Assembly: GCA_001599715.1 (NCBI GenBank)
Contig: BCHU01000009.1
Span: forward strand, 1,178,001-1,242,000
Direction: 5' to 3'
Length of the DNA: 64,000 nucleotides
From: Phaeotremella fagi
Taxonomy: Eukaryota; Basidiomycota; Tremellomycetes; Tremellales; Phaeotremellaceae
The position numbers and the translations under genes are program-made. The notes under the pieces were generated by a model. It was not told the DNA's origin. It made no database searches and worked only from the letters and a program-made list of their open reading frames with translations. Position 1 is the first letter of the stretch; each line of letters begins with the position of its first letter. Of this stretch, positions 22,510 to 32,268 are shown one piece after another.

Positions 22510-23587
22510 AAAGTGGAATTGGATTCTAGAGGGTTGGGGTTTGCAGTTATGGGGATTATTGTCGCGAGACGAAACTGCTGATCATAGCAGTGGAGATGTA
22601 TTGATTTTCATGCCATTTGGGGTCCGTCTGTGTTATGTTAAGTTAATCCGGATGTGAGAGATGGAAATGATAAAGGGAAATTTCTGGGTCGGATGATGAG
22701 CGTTCTGAAATTTTGATACCTTGCATCCTTGTTGAGGGACCATTACATGACGTTGGACTGCAAACAAAGCTATGCTCACTCTCTGACATCTAACGCCGAG
22801 ACAATAAGTCGTAAGATTGATGCGACACCATCAAAAGCGGGGTAGGGGTTGATGCTGAATCTCATTTGTGTCGTCAACAAAAGACTTGAAGTGATGATTT
22901 ACGGGCTATGAATTTACCCATATAGAGGCTGGAAATAGCGAGAACTTTGTTCTCTATAACAGAATATATGAAGTAAAAATTCCCAGTGAAAGAATTTGTA
23001 GTATTGAAAACTCTTCCGGAAAACCCAAAAATAACTCATTCGAAATCCGACTTCGAGGACTTTGCTTTGATAATCGTCCTCCAATCACTAGAAATCAGAG
23101 AAACAAAATCCAGACTGGGTACCACTGTGGAGCGAGACAAATCTAAATTAAATCCTACGGTAACTTTGACAACACTCGTCATCAACATCAAATCCATGAT
23201 CAATCAGCATCATTCCAATCCGAAAAAACATCAGTCTTTGATCGTACCATCAACACCACAGGGTGGCTTTTCACCCGACTCCGACCGTCTAAGAATAACT
23301 CCATACGTTAATGACTGGACTGGGCGTAAGAAGCTTCTTTCTTGGTTGTCAAGGTGGACGTTCCAAAGGAGGTTGGGTGTTCAATTTTGTGCCGGCGGTA
23401 CTTCTTCTTTCTCTACTGGGAAGTACTATATTGACAGCGACTAATTCATTTCGCATTCTTCTTTCTTCGTCCTACTCTTTCATCTTTATCTCGTCTTTAT
23501 TTCTTATTTTGGTTTATCGATTTATCTTACTTCTCGTTGCTTGAAGTTTTGGGTTATACTTTCAGAGATTGTAATAGTGGCGGAAGA
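22510..23587. other. Intergenic region RPL34 / HSF-type gene
   Basis: The 1.08 kb contains open frames that start at GTG and lack introns or known motifs. It probably holds the RPL34 3' UTR and the promoter and pyrimidine-rich leader of the next gene (T/C-rich from about 23430). Confidence 0.45.
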
Positions 23588-26122
23588 ATGGATTACCAGA
23601 ACCAAAATCAAAATCACCACCAATACCAATATCTTAACATCAATCTCGATCAATACCAAAATCAAAATCAAAATCAAAATCAAAATCACACTCATCCTAG
23701 TCCTACTCACATGAATTCAATTCAAGATCACCAAACTCAGACTCACGGTCAAACGTATTTTAACCAAATACGAAACGAATCCCAAAATCCACAGAATCAA
23801 TTTCAACCTAACAACTATTATACTCCCTACCAAAGCGATCAATCATACACCTACCCAATCATCCACAACTCTCCATCTCAACCTAAATATTCTAATCAAA
23901 GACCGATTCAACCAGTTCGATCGTCAAACTACACATATCCATTTCGATCTGGTGGTCATATCGACCCCCTCCCTGCGTATCCAAGAGAATATTATCCACC
24001 AGTGACTAGTGTTCAACAGATTAATTATATAAGATCTATCGATTTGGGGATGACTCATAATGCTCCTCAACTCCAAGTCCGATACCTCAATGAAGCTGAC
24101 GATGATGATTGTCAAGTTGGATTGAAAATGTCTTTTAATACCGGTAAGTAATTTGATTCTCTGTCTACGGCATCGTTTTGATGATATTAGTCACGTCGTT
24201 CGCAGATCAACATCAACCTCAACACATACCAATATCTCGATTACATTATCCATCCTTACCCCAACCAACCTATTCCAATCAGCAAACAATTGTTTCTCCT
24301 CACCCTCAGGTCAATCACCAGCGCTTGGACCTTGTGGCAAATGACAAAATGGATAATGCCACTTGGTATGTACGAGGTTCATACCCATCGTGTATAAGAT
24401 AGCTAATCGTATTTTTAGTCGATCGGTATCAAACGATTTAGATCTCTCTCAATATGGTCATTCGAAGGTTTGTTGCGATTCGTCTGAACGACTTGATTCG
24501 TCGTCATCACCGCCTGTGGAATCACAACTTCAATCACCACCTTCCCCTTCAGTGACATCTTTCGAACATGATCATGATCTACAACCAGCTTCCACCACTC
24601 TTCAAGTGAGTTAGTCCCTTTCACAACATCAGTTCCTGATAATGTACGACAATTCACTCCCGGTACGCTAGAAATCATTTTCCGATCCAGATGAAAACAA
24701 AGTCGAAGACAACAAGAACAAAACCCTAAATGAAATGAATTTGAAGAATACTCAGAGTCCTTCTGATCTCAAGCTACCTAAAAAGGACGTTACAAGGTTC
24801 CCAATTAAACTTCTTAGGTCAGTCTAACTTTATCAGTCAAGCACCGTAACTGATTAAGATTTTCCACCTAGGGTTCTAGGAAGTCCTAGAAATGTCGACT
24901 ATAGATATATCAAATGGACAGAAGATGGAAAGGGAGTTTGTATACCGAATCGTCAGGAGGTTAGTGAACTCGTGTATACAGAGTACAGCAAAGCAACGAG
25001 CTGAAATGACATCTTTGTTTTGATTGATACATCAGTACGATGCCGTTTGTAAGTATCTTTTCCCCATCTAACTATAACAATGTTCTAATGGTATCATCAT
25101 TTTAAGTTGGTGCATTTCTGAACTCAAAGACAATCATTGGTAGGCATTTGAAAAAGTACGTATCCTAGATCTATTTTGCCATACATGGGAGGATTTTTAT
25201 TGAAATGTCTATCGTTATCAGATGGGATTTTCAAAAAATACCTGGAAGTTTGTAAGTTGTTGTAAATACACAGAGTTATACAGTACAGTATAGTACTGTA
25301 CATATTCCATTGGTTAACAGAACGAATAAACTAATTTGACATCGATTATAGAAATAACAAAAATGTGATGAACATTTTTCATCCTTCGTTTCGAAAGGAT
25401 TCACTTGAAATCGCTAGGAACATTCAATCTAAGAAAGAAATTCGTCGAATTGAGGAGAGTTATGAAATTGACATTGATAGAATCATCCAATCTCCTTCTA
25501 AACCAATGACTGGAGATCTATTCATAACCGATGATTACGATCAAGTTTTTACCGAAGAAATTAGAGGGATGAATGATGAAAATGACGGTGACAACCCAAG
25601 TTGGTGTTCAAGATTCGAGTTCCCGTCTAGTGATGAGATCACTCTTACTTCAAGTATCATAACTGAATCGGATCCAGTGGATGAATACCCGAAAGAACCA
25701 ATTCAATTAGCTGTAGATGGTGATCATCCCTCTTTAGTGTTTTACGATCCAGATTTTGGAAATGGACATGGATTCTATCAATATCAATCCAATTCTTCAA
25801 CAAAATCGAAATCACATTCAAGGAAAGATGTCCAGGTTCAAGATCGTAATGTCCATCTTTTGGTTTACCAGTGTAAATAGCTTACACATTAATAGTGTTC
25901 AATTACCAACCACTTCGTACTTTCCATTCAAAAAGTTCTTCCGTCAATTCGACTCTTTCAACTTCGACTTCGATGTCTTCTTTCTCGTCTACTCTCGATG
26001 AAAATGATGATGACGCTGGGGAGATGATCCCGAATCCAAATAAGAAACGTAGAATTCGTCATATGCAATCTTCACCGGCTGTTTTGGATCGTCATTCCTC
26101 TAAAGGGAGTTGGGGATGGTGA
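23588..26122 (+). CDS. Divergent HSF-type DNA-binding protein (putative transcription factor)
   Basis: Ten exons: 23588-24143, 24206-24365, 24419-24605, 24672-24817, 24872-24959, 25036-25048, 25107-25155, 25222-25251, 25352-25845 and 25896-26122; about 649 residues. The first 300 residues are Asn/Gln/His/Tyr-rich and disordered. A heat-shock-factor-like winged helix follows: RFPIKLLRVLG, YRYIKWTEDGKGVCI (compare IxWSxxGxSF), IIGRHLKKWDFQKIPG (recognition-helix region, keeping Arg and W-x-F) and NIFHPSFRKDS with a basic SKKEIRR tail. The usual FKHxNFSSFVRQLN segment is poorly kept, so DNA specificity is likely changed. No clear trimerisation coiled coil was seen. The C-terminus has a basic NKKRRIRHMQSSPAV patch. 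The last intron donor (GTAATG) is chosen to keep that frame. Confidence in the HSF relation is moderate. Confidence 0.7.
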
Positions 26123-26331
26123 AATTGGAATTCGGGGAGATCTGTTAGACGATGAGAAAGAAGTGGATTTGGACTGAGAGTTTTAGCTATGTTTATTGTT
26201 CTATTCATGTCTATAGATTGTTCAATAGGTATTATATGTCATTATAAGTATATATAAATCTTTCCACTTCGAATATCATTTGATTAACGATTCGAGGTTC
26301 GTCGGATCAAATGGATAGCAATAACGAGGGG

Positions 26332-27518
26332 TCATGAGTCCATCCAGTATGAACCTATCAGACTATTCGAATCGTCTTCGTTTTCTTCTATCGATGAAGT
26401 TGTACTTTCCACGAGGTACCAAGTAGGATACAATGATTTGTGAGTGTCACCGTTTGATCCATTGACTTTATCGTTTGAAGACTCTGAAAAAGGAGAAGGA
26501 CGAGAGAGGATTGAAATTAGTTTTGAGTTTGAAAGTGTTGAATTTGAGGTGAGGTTATCTAAATTATCCATGATCCTGAATTGCATCTTTGTTTCATTCG
26601 TACCACTACTACCATTTGATTGATGACCAGAATTCGATCTGGATAGTAATAGAAATCTCGTATAATTTGCTAAGATCCATTTCGTCAGCAAGCATTTTGT
26701 AACTCCATCAAGGATGAGTCCTTACCTTCGATCGCTTGGGTACCCTCATGAAGAACCTCTAATTCATCTGGATATATCGAGACAACAGCTTTGGAGCATA
26801 TAGCAGCACCTTCACCTAGTAATTCATCCTCTTTTGTCGGAGATAACAAAGAAACAGCTGCGGAGGCTGTCGAAGGCCAGTTTTGGATTTTCGCATTGGG
26901 CAGATGTTCATTTATGAATTTCGAGGATTGACCGAGAGCCTATATCACATATTAATTTAATTGAGTCCATGATAGGTAGAAGCGTACTCACCTGTTCATG
27001 CGACCTTATCCATGTTATATTTTCCATCCTCACACCCCGTCTAACGACTAAACAATGATTAATCCCCAAACTCGTTTCTCCAATTATCATCGGCCTTTGT
27101 GCCTTCGATCCATTAGTCGAAATAAAAGATCCAGCAGAATGTTTTGATGTTCCCGAACTAGTCGCGCTGGATAGAGGCGATAGAAGACAATCGAGGGTTT
27201 CGGTTACGCCCCCATGAAGAGTGTTTTGGAGTGGCATCACTAGGTATTCTGCTGGATTGGTGTAGATGGCTAAAGTCTTGGGTAAGATGGTGATCGTTCA
27301 AGCCGGAGCATAGCTTACATGGGATGTTTGGACATGGTATAAGCTCAACTTCGACATTCTCTAGTTTTTCAGTGAGGATCATCGCTGCCTTGAATTTTCG
27401 TCAGTTGGTTTTAATAGGTGCTTTTGAGTAAGGTGCTCACTTGATGACCGTATGTACCAGGAGGACCTAGATAGGCTACTTTGACTGAAGATGTTGAAGT
27501 TGAGGTTGAGGATATCAT
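26332..27518 (-). CDS. PHA2: Prephenate dehydratase (phenylalanine biosynthesis)
   Basis: Converts prephenate to phenylpyruvate in the cytosol, the committed step to phenylalanine. Five exons: 27441-27518, 27319-27388, 26992-27269, 26726-26939 and 26332-26669; 325 residues. Visible blocks: VAYLGPPGTYGHQAAM near the start, EYLVMPLQNTLHGGVTETLD, SLGINHCLVVRRG, WPSTASAAVSLLS, GEGAAICSKAVV and ANYTRFLLLSR, which carries the Thr-Arg-Phe active-site motif. The region after TRF should be the ACT regulatory domain but is divergent and Ser/Asn-rich; ISILSRPSP resembles the ESRP motif that senses phenylalanine. Shares a 434-base divergent promoter with RPS30. Confidence 0.93.
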
Positions 27519-27952
27519 TGTTGACTTTTCGTTGTAGTATGCTGTGGTGGATGTACTCGTACAGTACCTGTTAGGTTGAAAGAGATGGGATCAACAGTTG
27601 GAGGTGCGGGGCTCCAGGTCAATGAAAACTAGAGTGCCACAAATAAAACTCACTTTAACACCGAATATTACCGCTGCCTCGAAAACCGAAACGGTGAGGG
27701 TGAGGGTGGGACTGGGGGGTGCTGCAAATCTTTAATTCTTTAATTTTAGATTCTTTCTTTTTCTTTCTTTATCACTCTATTACAATCATCATCTAGGTAA
27801 GTATATCTTCACTACACATCCACAACAATATCTACAATATCACACAAAGAAGAAACTGTACTAATTTGATTTATTCTCTTATCTATTTTCAATCAACTTT
27901 CATCGATCGATTTAATCTCTAAACCCAACTTCATCTCATTTCAATAGACAAT
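27519..27952. promoter_or_regulatory. Divergent promoter PHA2 / RPS30
   Basis: Carries AGTGCCAC at 27633-27640, about 115 bases before PHA2, and a C/T-rich leader before RPS30 typical of ribosomal protein genes. Confidence 0.5.
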
Positions 27953-28859
27953 ATGGGTAAAGTCCACGGATCCCTCGCTCGTGCCGGAAAGGTCAAGTCT
28001 CAAGTGAGCATCGCAGTGGTTTTTCTTTGTTTGTCATATCATGAGGAATGGAATTGGAAAGATGGAATTGGATTTCTCGTGGTGGCGGGGAATTTTCATT
28101 AGATGGATTGAAAAGAAGAAAGGACGTGGAATCGATCTATTAATCTACGACAGGAGGATGGACGGGGATTTGGGACGATGAATAAGGTTAGACTTTTACT
28201 GACTCACACTTTTAGTGTCCTAAAGTTGAAAAGCAAGAAAAGAAGAAACAACCAAAGGGTCGTGCAAGTGAGTGATCATTTTGGATGACGAGGGAGATTT
28301 GTCTCTTTTCATCGGTCTCAATTGTTACATGGACGGATTACTGACTTGTTTCCTTTTCCTTTAACAGAGAAGAGAGCCCAATACGTGAGTTATTTTTTGG
28401 CGTTCTGTCGTGCAATAACTGACTTTCCTTCAGAACCGACGGTACGCTGATGATGTTTCCATTTCGCGTTATATCTTACTGACTATCTTTTCTTTCCTTC
28501 TTCTGCACATACAGATTGTGAGTTGGCCATGATTACTCCAGACGATTTTACTAACTCGTCTTCCTAGCGTAAACGTCACCCTCACTCCAGGTGGAAAGAG
28601 ACAAATGTAAGTCTCGTCGTCTCGCTCACTTCTCCACCACCCTGTTCCCCCGTCTATCATGATGATACACCAAAATCAAGCATAGTTCAATCAGATTAAA
28701 TCATGATCGAAACCTAGCATCTAACGTCTTTCGCTCCTATCTGATACCGTTTTCTCTCTTCAATCCTTTCCATCTTCGACGCGTTGTTGCAATTGTTTCG
28801 TAGACCACTTGACTGACAACTGCAATAGGAACCAGCAACCAGCCGGAAAGTCAGGATAA
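27953..28859 (+). CDS. RPS30: 40S ribosomal protein S30 (eS30), including a 3-base micro-exon
   Basis: Small-subunit ribosomal protein; as in yeast there is no ubiquitin-like N-terminal fusion. Seven coding exons: 27953-28003, 28216-28267, 28368-28384, 28434-28441, 28515-28517, 28568-28606 and 28829-28859; 66 residues. The protein reads MGKVHGSLARAGKVKSQ, CPKVEKQEKKKQPKGRA, KKRAQYNRR-F-VNVTLTPGGKRQM and NQQPAGKSG. The conserved Phe of NRRFVNV can only be made by a 3-base exon (ATT at 28515-28517) between a good CAG acceptor and a GTGAGT donor, after an 8-base exon. Without it the frame holds but Phe is lost. The last intron (28607-28828, 222 bases) carries a snoRNA candidate. Confidence 0.92.
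28652..28750 (+). ncRNA. Candidate box C/D snoRNA in the last intron of RPS30
   Basis: Box C ATGATGA (28659-28665) and box D CTGA (28741-28744) are 86 bases apart end to end. Directly before box D, GTCTTTCGCTCCTAT (28726-28740) is complementary, with one G-U pair, to the conserved 25S rRNA stretch AUAGGGGCGAAAGAC. A degenerate C' TGATCGA (28704-28710) and D' CAGA (28692-28695) are present, and GCATAGTTCA (28680-28689) before D' is complementary to GAACUAUGC-containing 25S sequence lying upstream of the first target. The rRNA sequences are recalled, not searched. No clear terminal stem was found, which lowers confidence. Ribosomal-protein introns commonly host such guides for rRNA 2'-O-methylation. 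Confidence 0.6.
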
Positions 28860-29186
28860 ACAATTCGTTGTTGATTGACTTGTTTAGGATGGAAATGGGG
28901 ATTTGGTGTTTGGTAGATGGATGTATTGGTAGTACCTCATCGTTCATACAGATCATGATTATGAAATCTGTCTAGCCTCAATAGGAAGCGTTGCATGGGG
29001 GTGGTCATGCACTCCCACTGAACTGTTACTGCATTGTTGCATTTAAGTTAAGAAAGATTGTCGTGTCACGACTTACATTTTGTGACTGAATTAAGTCCAC
29101 ACGATCCCGGTTGCCGTAAACCTTTGTTGTGTCCCAAGACAATTCAATCAATCTAATCCATCTCTCCATCTAACAACATCTTCGTC
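28860..29186. other. Intergenic region RPS30 / TUL1
   Basis: A 327-base gap between same-strand genes; expected RPS30 3' UTR and TUL1 promoter. Nothing else was seen. Confidence 0.4.
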
Positions 29187-32028
29187 ATGGAAGAATCACC
29201 ACCCGACCCCCCTTCACCACGCTCACCAAGACCCGAACCTCTCCAAGCACCTCAAACCCCAACCCCAGTCGGGGCTGTCGGTGTCCAAGGTGTAGGACTC
29301 CCACCAGGTGCCCTAATAGGTATGCCAATGACCATGGGTATGAATCCCAATCAACCACCCCCACCACGAGCGTCCCTCTCCTCCATGCTGTTCCTCACTG
29401 CCTTCTTCTTCTTGATGTCAGGTTCGAACAACGTTCCGATCCAACAAGAGATTGTTGTTGGTCCAGATGGAGAGTTGACAAGACGGGTTAGTGAATTGGA
29501 TCTAGCTAGGAGTTATTTGGATGAATATACTACTTGGATGAATGGGAGTGTTCTACCTGGTAATTGGACTGAGGTTCGTACCATCTCTTTCAATGGTTCT
29601 AGGTTAATTTACTGATGAAGATACATTTAGTCACCCCATCCAGAAATTCTCGCTTCGTCTTTAATCCCACCAGAATACTCTCATGATTCGACAATCTCCC
29701 AAGATTATTTCACCAACATAACTGGATTCTATCGTGAAGCCAGAGCTCATCCCATCAACTTGACTTCATCTTCATCAAACGACCTCCCTCATTTCTTTAG
29801 ACATCTAGATAAAGATCATGGATTCATCAACACTACCCAATGGAATGAAACTCTGGCTTCTAGTTTGAGAGGTACATTCGATTGGGAGAGGGTTGGGAAA
29901 TGGGAGATGAATCTTAAAGAGAGATTCATTGATGTTGAATCGTATCGTCTCGAACGACCTTATCCATTCTTATCGATCAATTCAAATGATACCTTACATT
30001 CAGCCGAGGGTTTCGATGAATGGTCATGGGTAAAAGGTTCAGCGACTCTATCAACTTTCTCACAATCGATCGGATCACCGAACGGTATCAATGAAATTGA
30101 TCAGGAGATCAATTACAATTTCTACGGGTTACATCATCTTCCTAATGGAACTTATAATCTTTTCGGGAAACCTGATGGATTCAGAATCGATATCAGAGAT
30201 TTACCTAGATTGTTTAACGACGATTCACAACATAACGTTAGTAGTAGAATTATCTTATTTGAATTGGAGAAGGAGTACGAAAAGGAAGCTGGGAACTTGT
30301 TGTCTGCTGAAGTCAGACCTGATCCTGTTTGTAAGTCGAGTCCAATTTCGTTTTGTATAAAGACTATTAATTCTAACACCATAGCAGTGTTCCTTTCTTC
30401 CATCCATACTGCGTGTCCATTATTGATCCATTTCACCGTCCCACCGTTACCCCCTGGAACTTCGAAAGAAGCTATTGAACTCTATCACCAAGAATTGAGA
30501 CATCCAACGGGTATTGGATCTAGTTTACCCAAACCACCAAATTATTGGCAGGGACTTGGTCTTGGTGGAGTAGTTGTTGCTGATCAATGTGGGATAGCGT
30601 TCGGTATCGAAGGTGGTGTAGGTGTAGGGATTGATGATTTCTGGAGAAAATCAGTCAATTGTATGTCACCCTTCTGCGTATTCCCAAGAAATTGTACTGA
30701 TCCCACAAAAAGACGCAGGATTCGCAACCCTCCTTCAATTAACCTTACTTCTCCTACTAGTTCGTCAAATGGAATCAACAAGGACTCCATCGACCCTAGC
30801 AAAAGTCTCATTATGGTCAATAGTGATGATGGGAATATCGGATTCTTGGATTTTCTCAGCTCACGTCGTTGTTGGGATCGTATCAGATAACAAGACAAGT
30901 TTACCAATGCTGGTACCTGGATTCCTGTGTTTGTGTACTGCGTTGATATTCGGTCCTGTAAGTTTGGATGTGGGGTTATGGCTGACTGTTCATTTAGCGA
31001 TATGCCGTTCTACTTCATCGCATACAGGCTCCGGAACGAACGACCTTACCTAGACCTGTTACACCTGCAGTTCCCGTTGCTCCGACGACTGGAACTCCAC
31101 CATCGACAACTCCTACACCAGCTCCTGCAACAACTCCAACGGTAGCAGTACCAGAAAACAATACGTCCTTCATACAATCGATAGGTAACAGATTCAGAGA
31201 AGCACCAGGATTAATCTGTGAGTGTAACCTCGGTACCTCTCAATCGTGACTGACACCACTCTGGAAGGGCTGATATCTGCAACCCTCCTATACATACTCT
31301 TCATGTTTGCACTCCAACCCTCCCTAGCTCCAATGTTCTTATTCGTGATCTATTCATTCTGGTTACCCCAGATCCACAGGAACGCAATTCGCGGAACAAC
31401 ACACGCTTTGGACTGGTATTTCATCATTGGGACTAGCGTTGGAAGATTAGGTCTACCACTTTGTACGTTCACTGCATCAATTGAGACTGACAGTTAGACG
31501 CGTTCGCTTGTCCTGATAATGTGTTTTTCACGAAATCCAATCAATGGGTTTTCGGGCTAGTCGCTTGGCAATGGTTCCAAATTTTGATCCTGTTAGCTCA
31601 AGATCGATTCGGTTCAGGATTCTTTTTACCAAAAAGTGTCAGTCACATCTCATCTACCCCAAGTAACCGAAGCTCATAATATAAATTCTAGTTCTCACCA
31701 CCAGAAAGTTACAATTATCATCCATTACTACCAACCCCTGACGCGGAGAACGCTCCACTCCTGAACGAAATCGAAAAAACCTGTTCGATATGTATGGAAG
31801 AGATTGTCGTTCATACCGGACCTTCTTCGGAGGCTTTGTTGAGTTTGAACGCTAGACGGCAATACGCTTTGGCACCTTGTCATCATTTGTTCCATACTAA
31901 ATGTTTGAGTCAGTGGTTGGCTATCAAGGTGGGTTTTTCTTTTGTTTTTGGCTTTACTTGTGGATGGATGTTGATAAATTTTTTAGACCATTTGTCCACT
32001 TTGTAAAAGAAGTTTACCGCCGCTTTAG
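29187..32028 (+). CDS. TUL1: Transmembrane RING E3 ubiquitin ligase of the Dsc complex (TUL1/DSC1 type)
   Basis: Membrane-bound ubiquitin ligase of Golgi/endosomes that in other fungi forms the Dsc complex, which processes SREBP and clears membrane proteins. Nine exons: 29187-29573, 29631-30330, 30388-30660, 30713-30957, 31028-31217, 31268-31462, 31498-31637, 31692-31928 and 31987-32028; 802 residues. A Pro-rich N-terminus and one hydrophobic segment (SSMLFLTAFFFLMSGS) precede a large luminal domain with many N-glycosylation sequons (NGS, NWT, NIT, NLT, NTT, NET). Several membrane helices follow, with a Pro/Thr-rich loop encoded by exon 5. The C-terminus is a RING: CSICMEEI, then APCHHLFHTKCLSQW and CPLCKRSLPPL, split by the last intron. 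Length is close to yeast Tul1 (758). Confidence 0.92.
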
Positions 32029-32268
32029 GATTGAAAATTTCTAGAGAGGTAAAATCGTGCTTGGAGGTAGTAAAAGGACAATCAGTTCATCTCTCATTGA
32101 TTTATATTGTAAAATGATTGAAGACCGTTTCAAATATTGTAAGAAAATCATACAGTATACCATGCAATTCAATATTCCCTCTGAAAAATCTTATTCATTC
32201 ATCTAAAAATACAAACCAAAGTTGAAGGTCCAAGCACTGTAAATACAGTATTATGTATTAGAAAAGTC

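Noticed and set aside
22986..23444. Open frame of about 150 codons upstream of the HSF-type gene
   Set aside because: Begins at GTG, has no known motif and no splice-supported continuation; overlaps promoter-like DNA.
28004..28367. Possible snoRNAs in the first two RPS30 introns
   Set aside because: Each has a CTGA near the 3' end but no convincing box C and no rRNA complementarity that I could recall.
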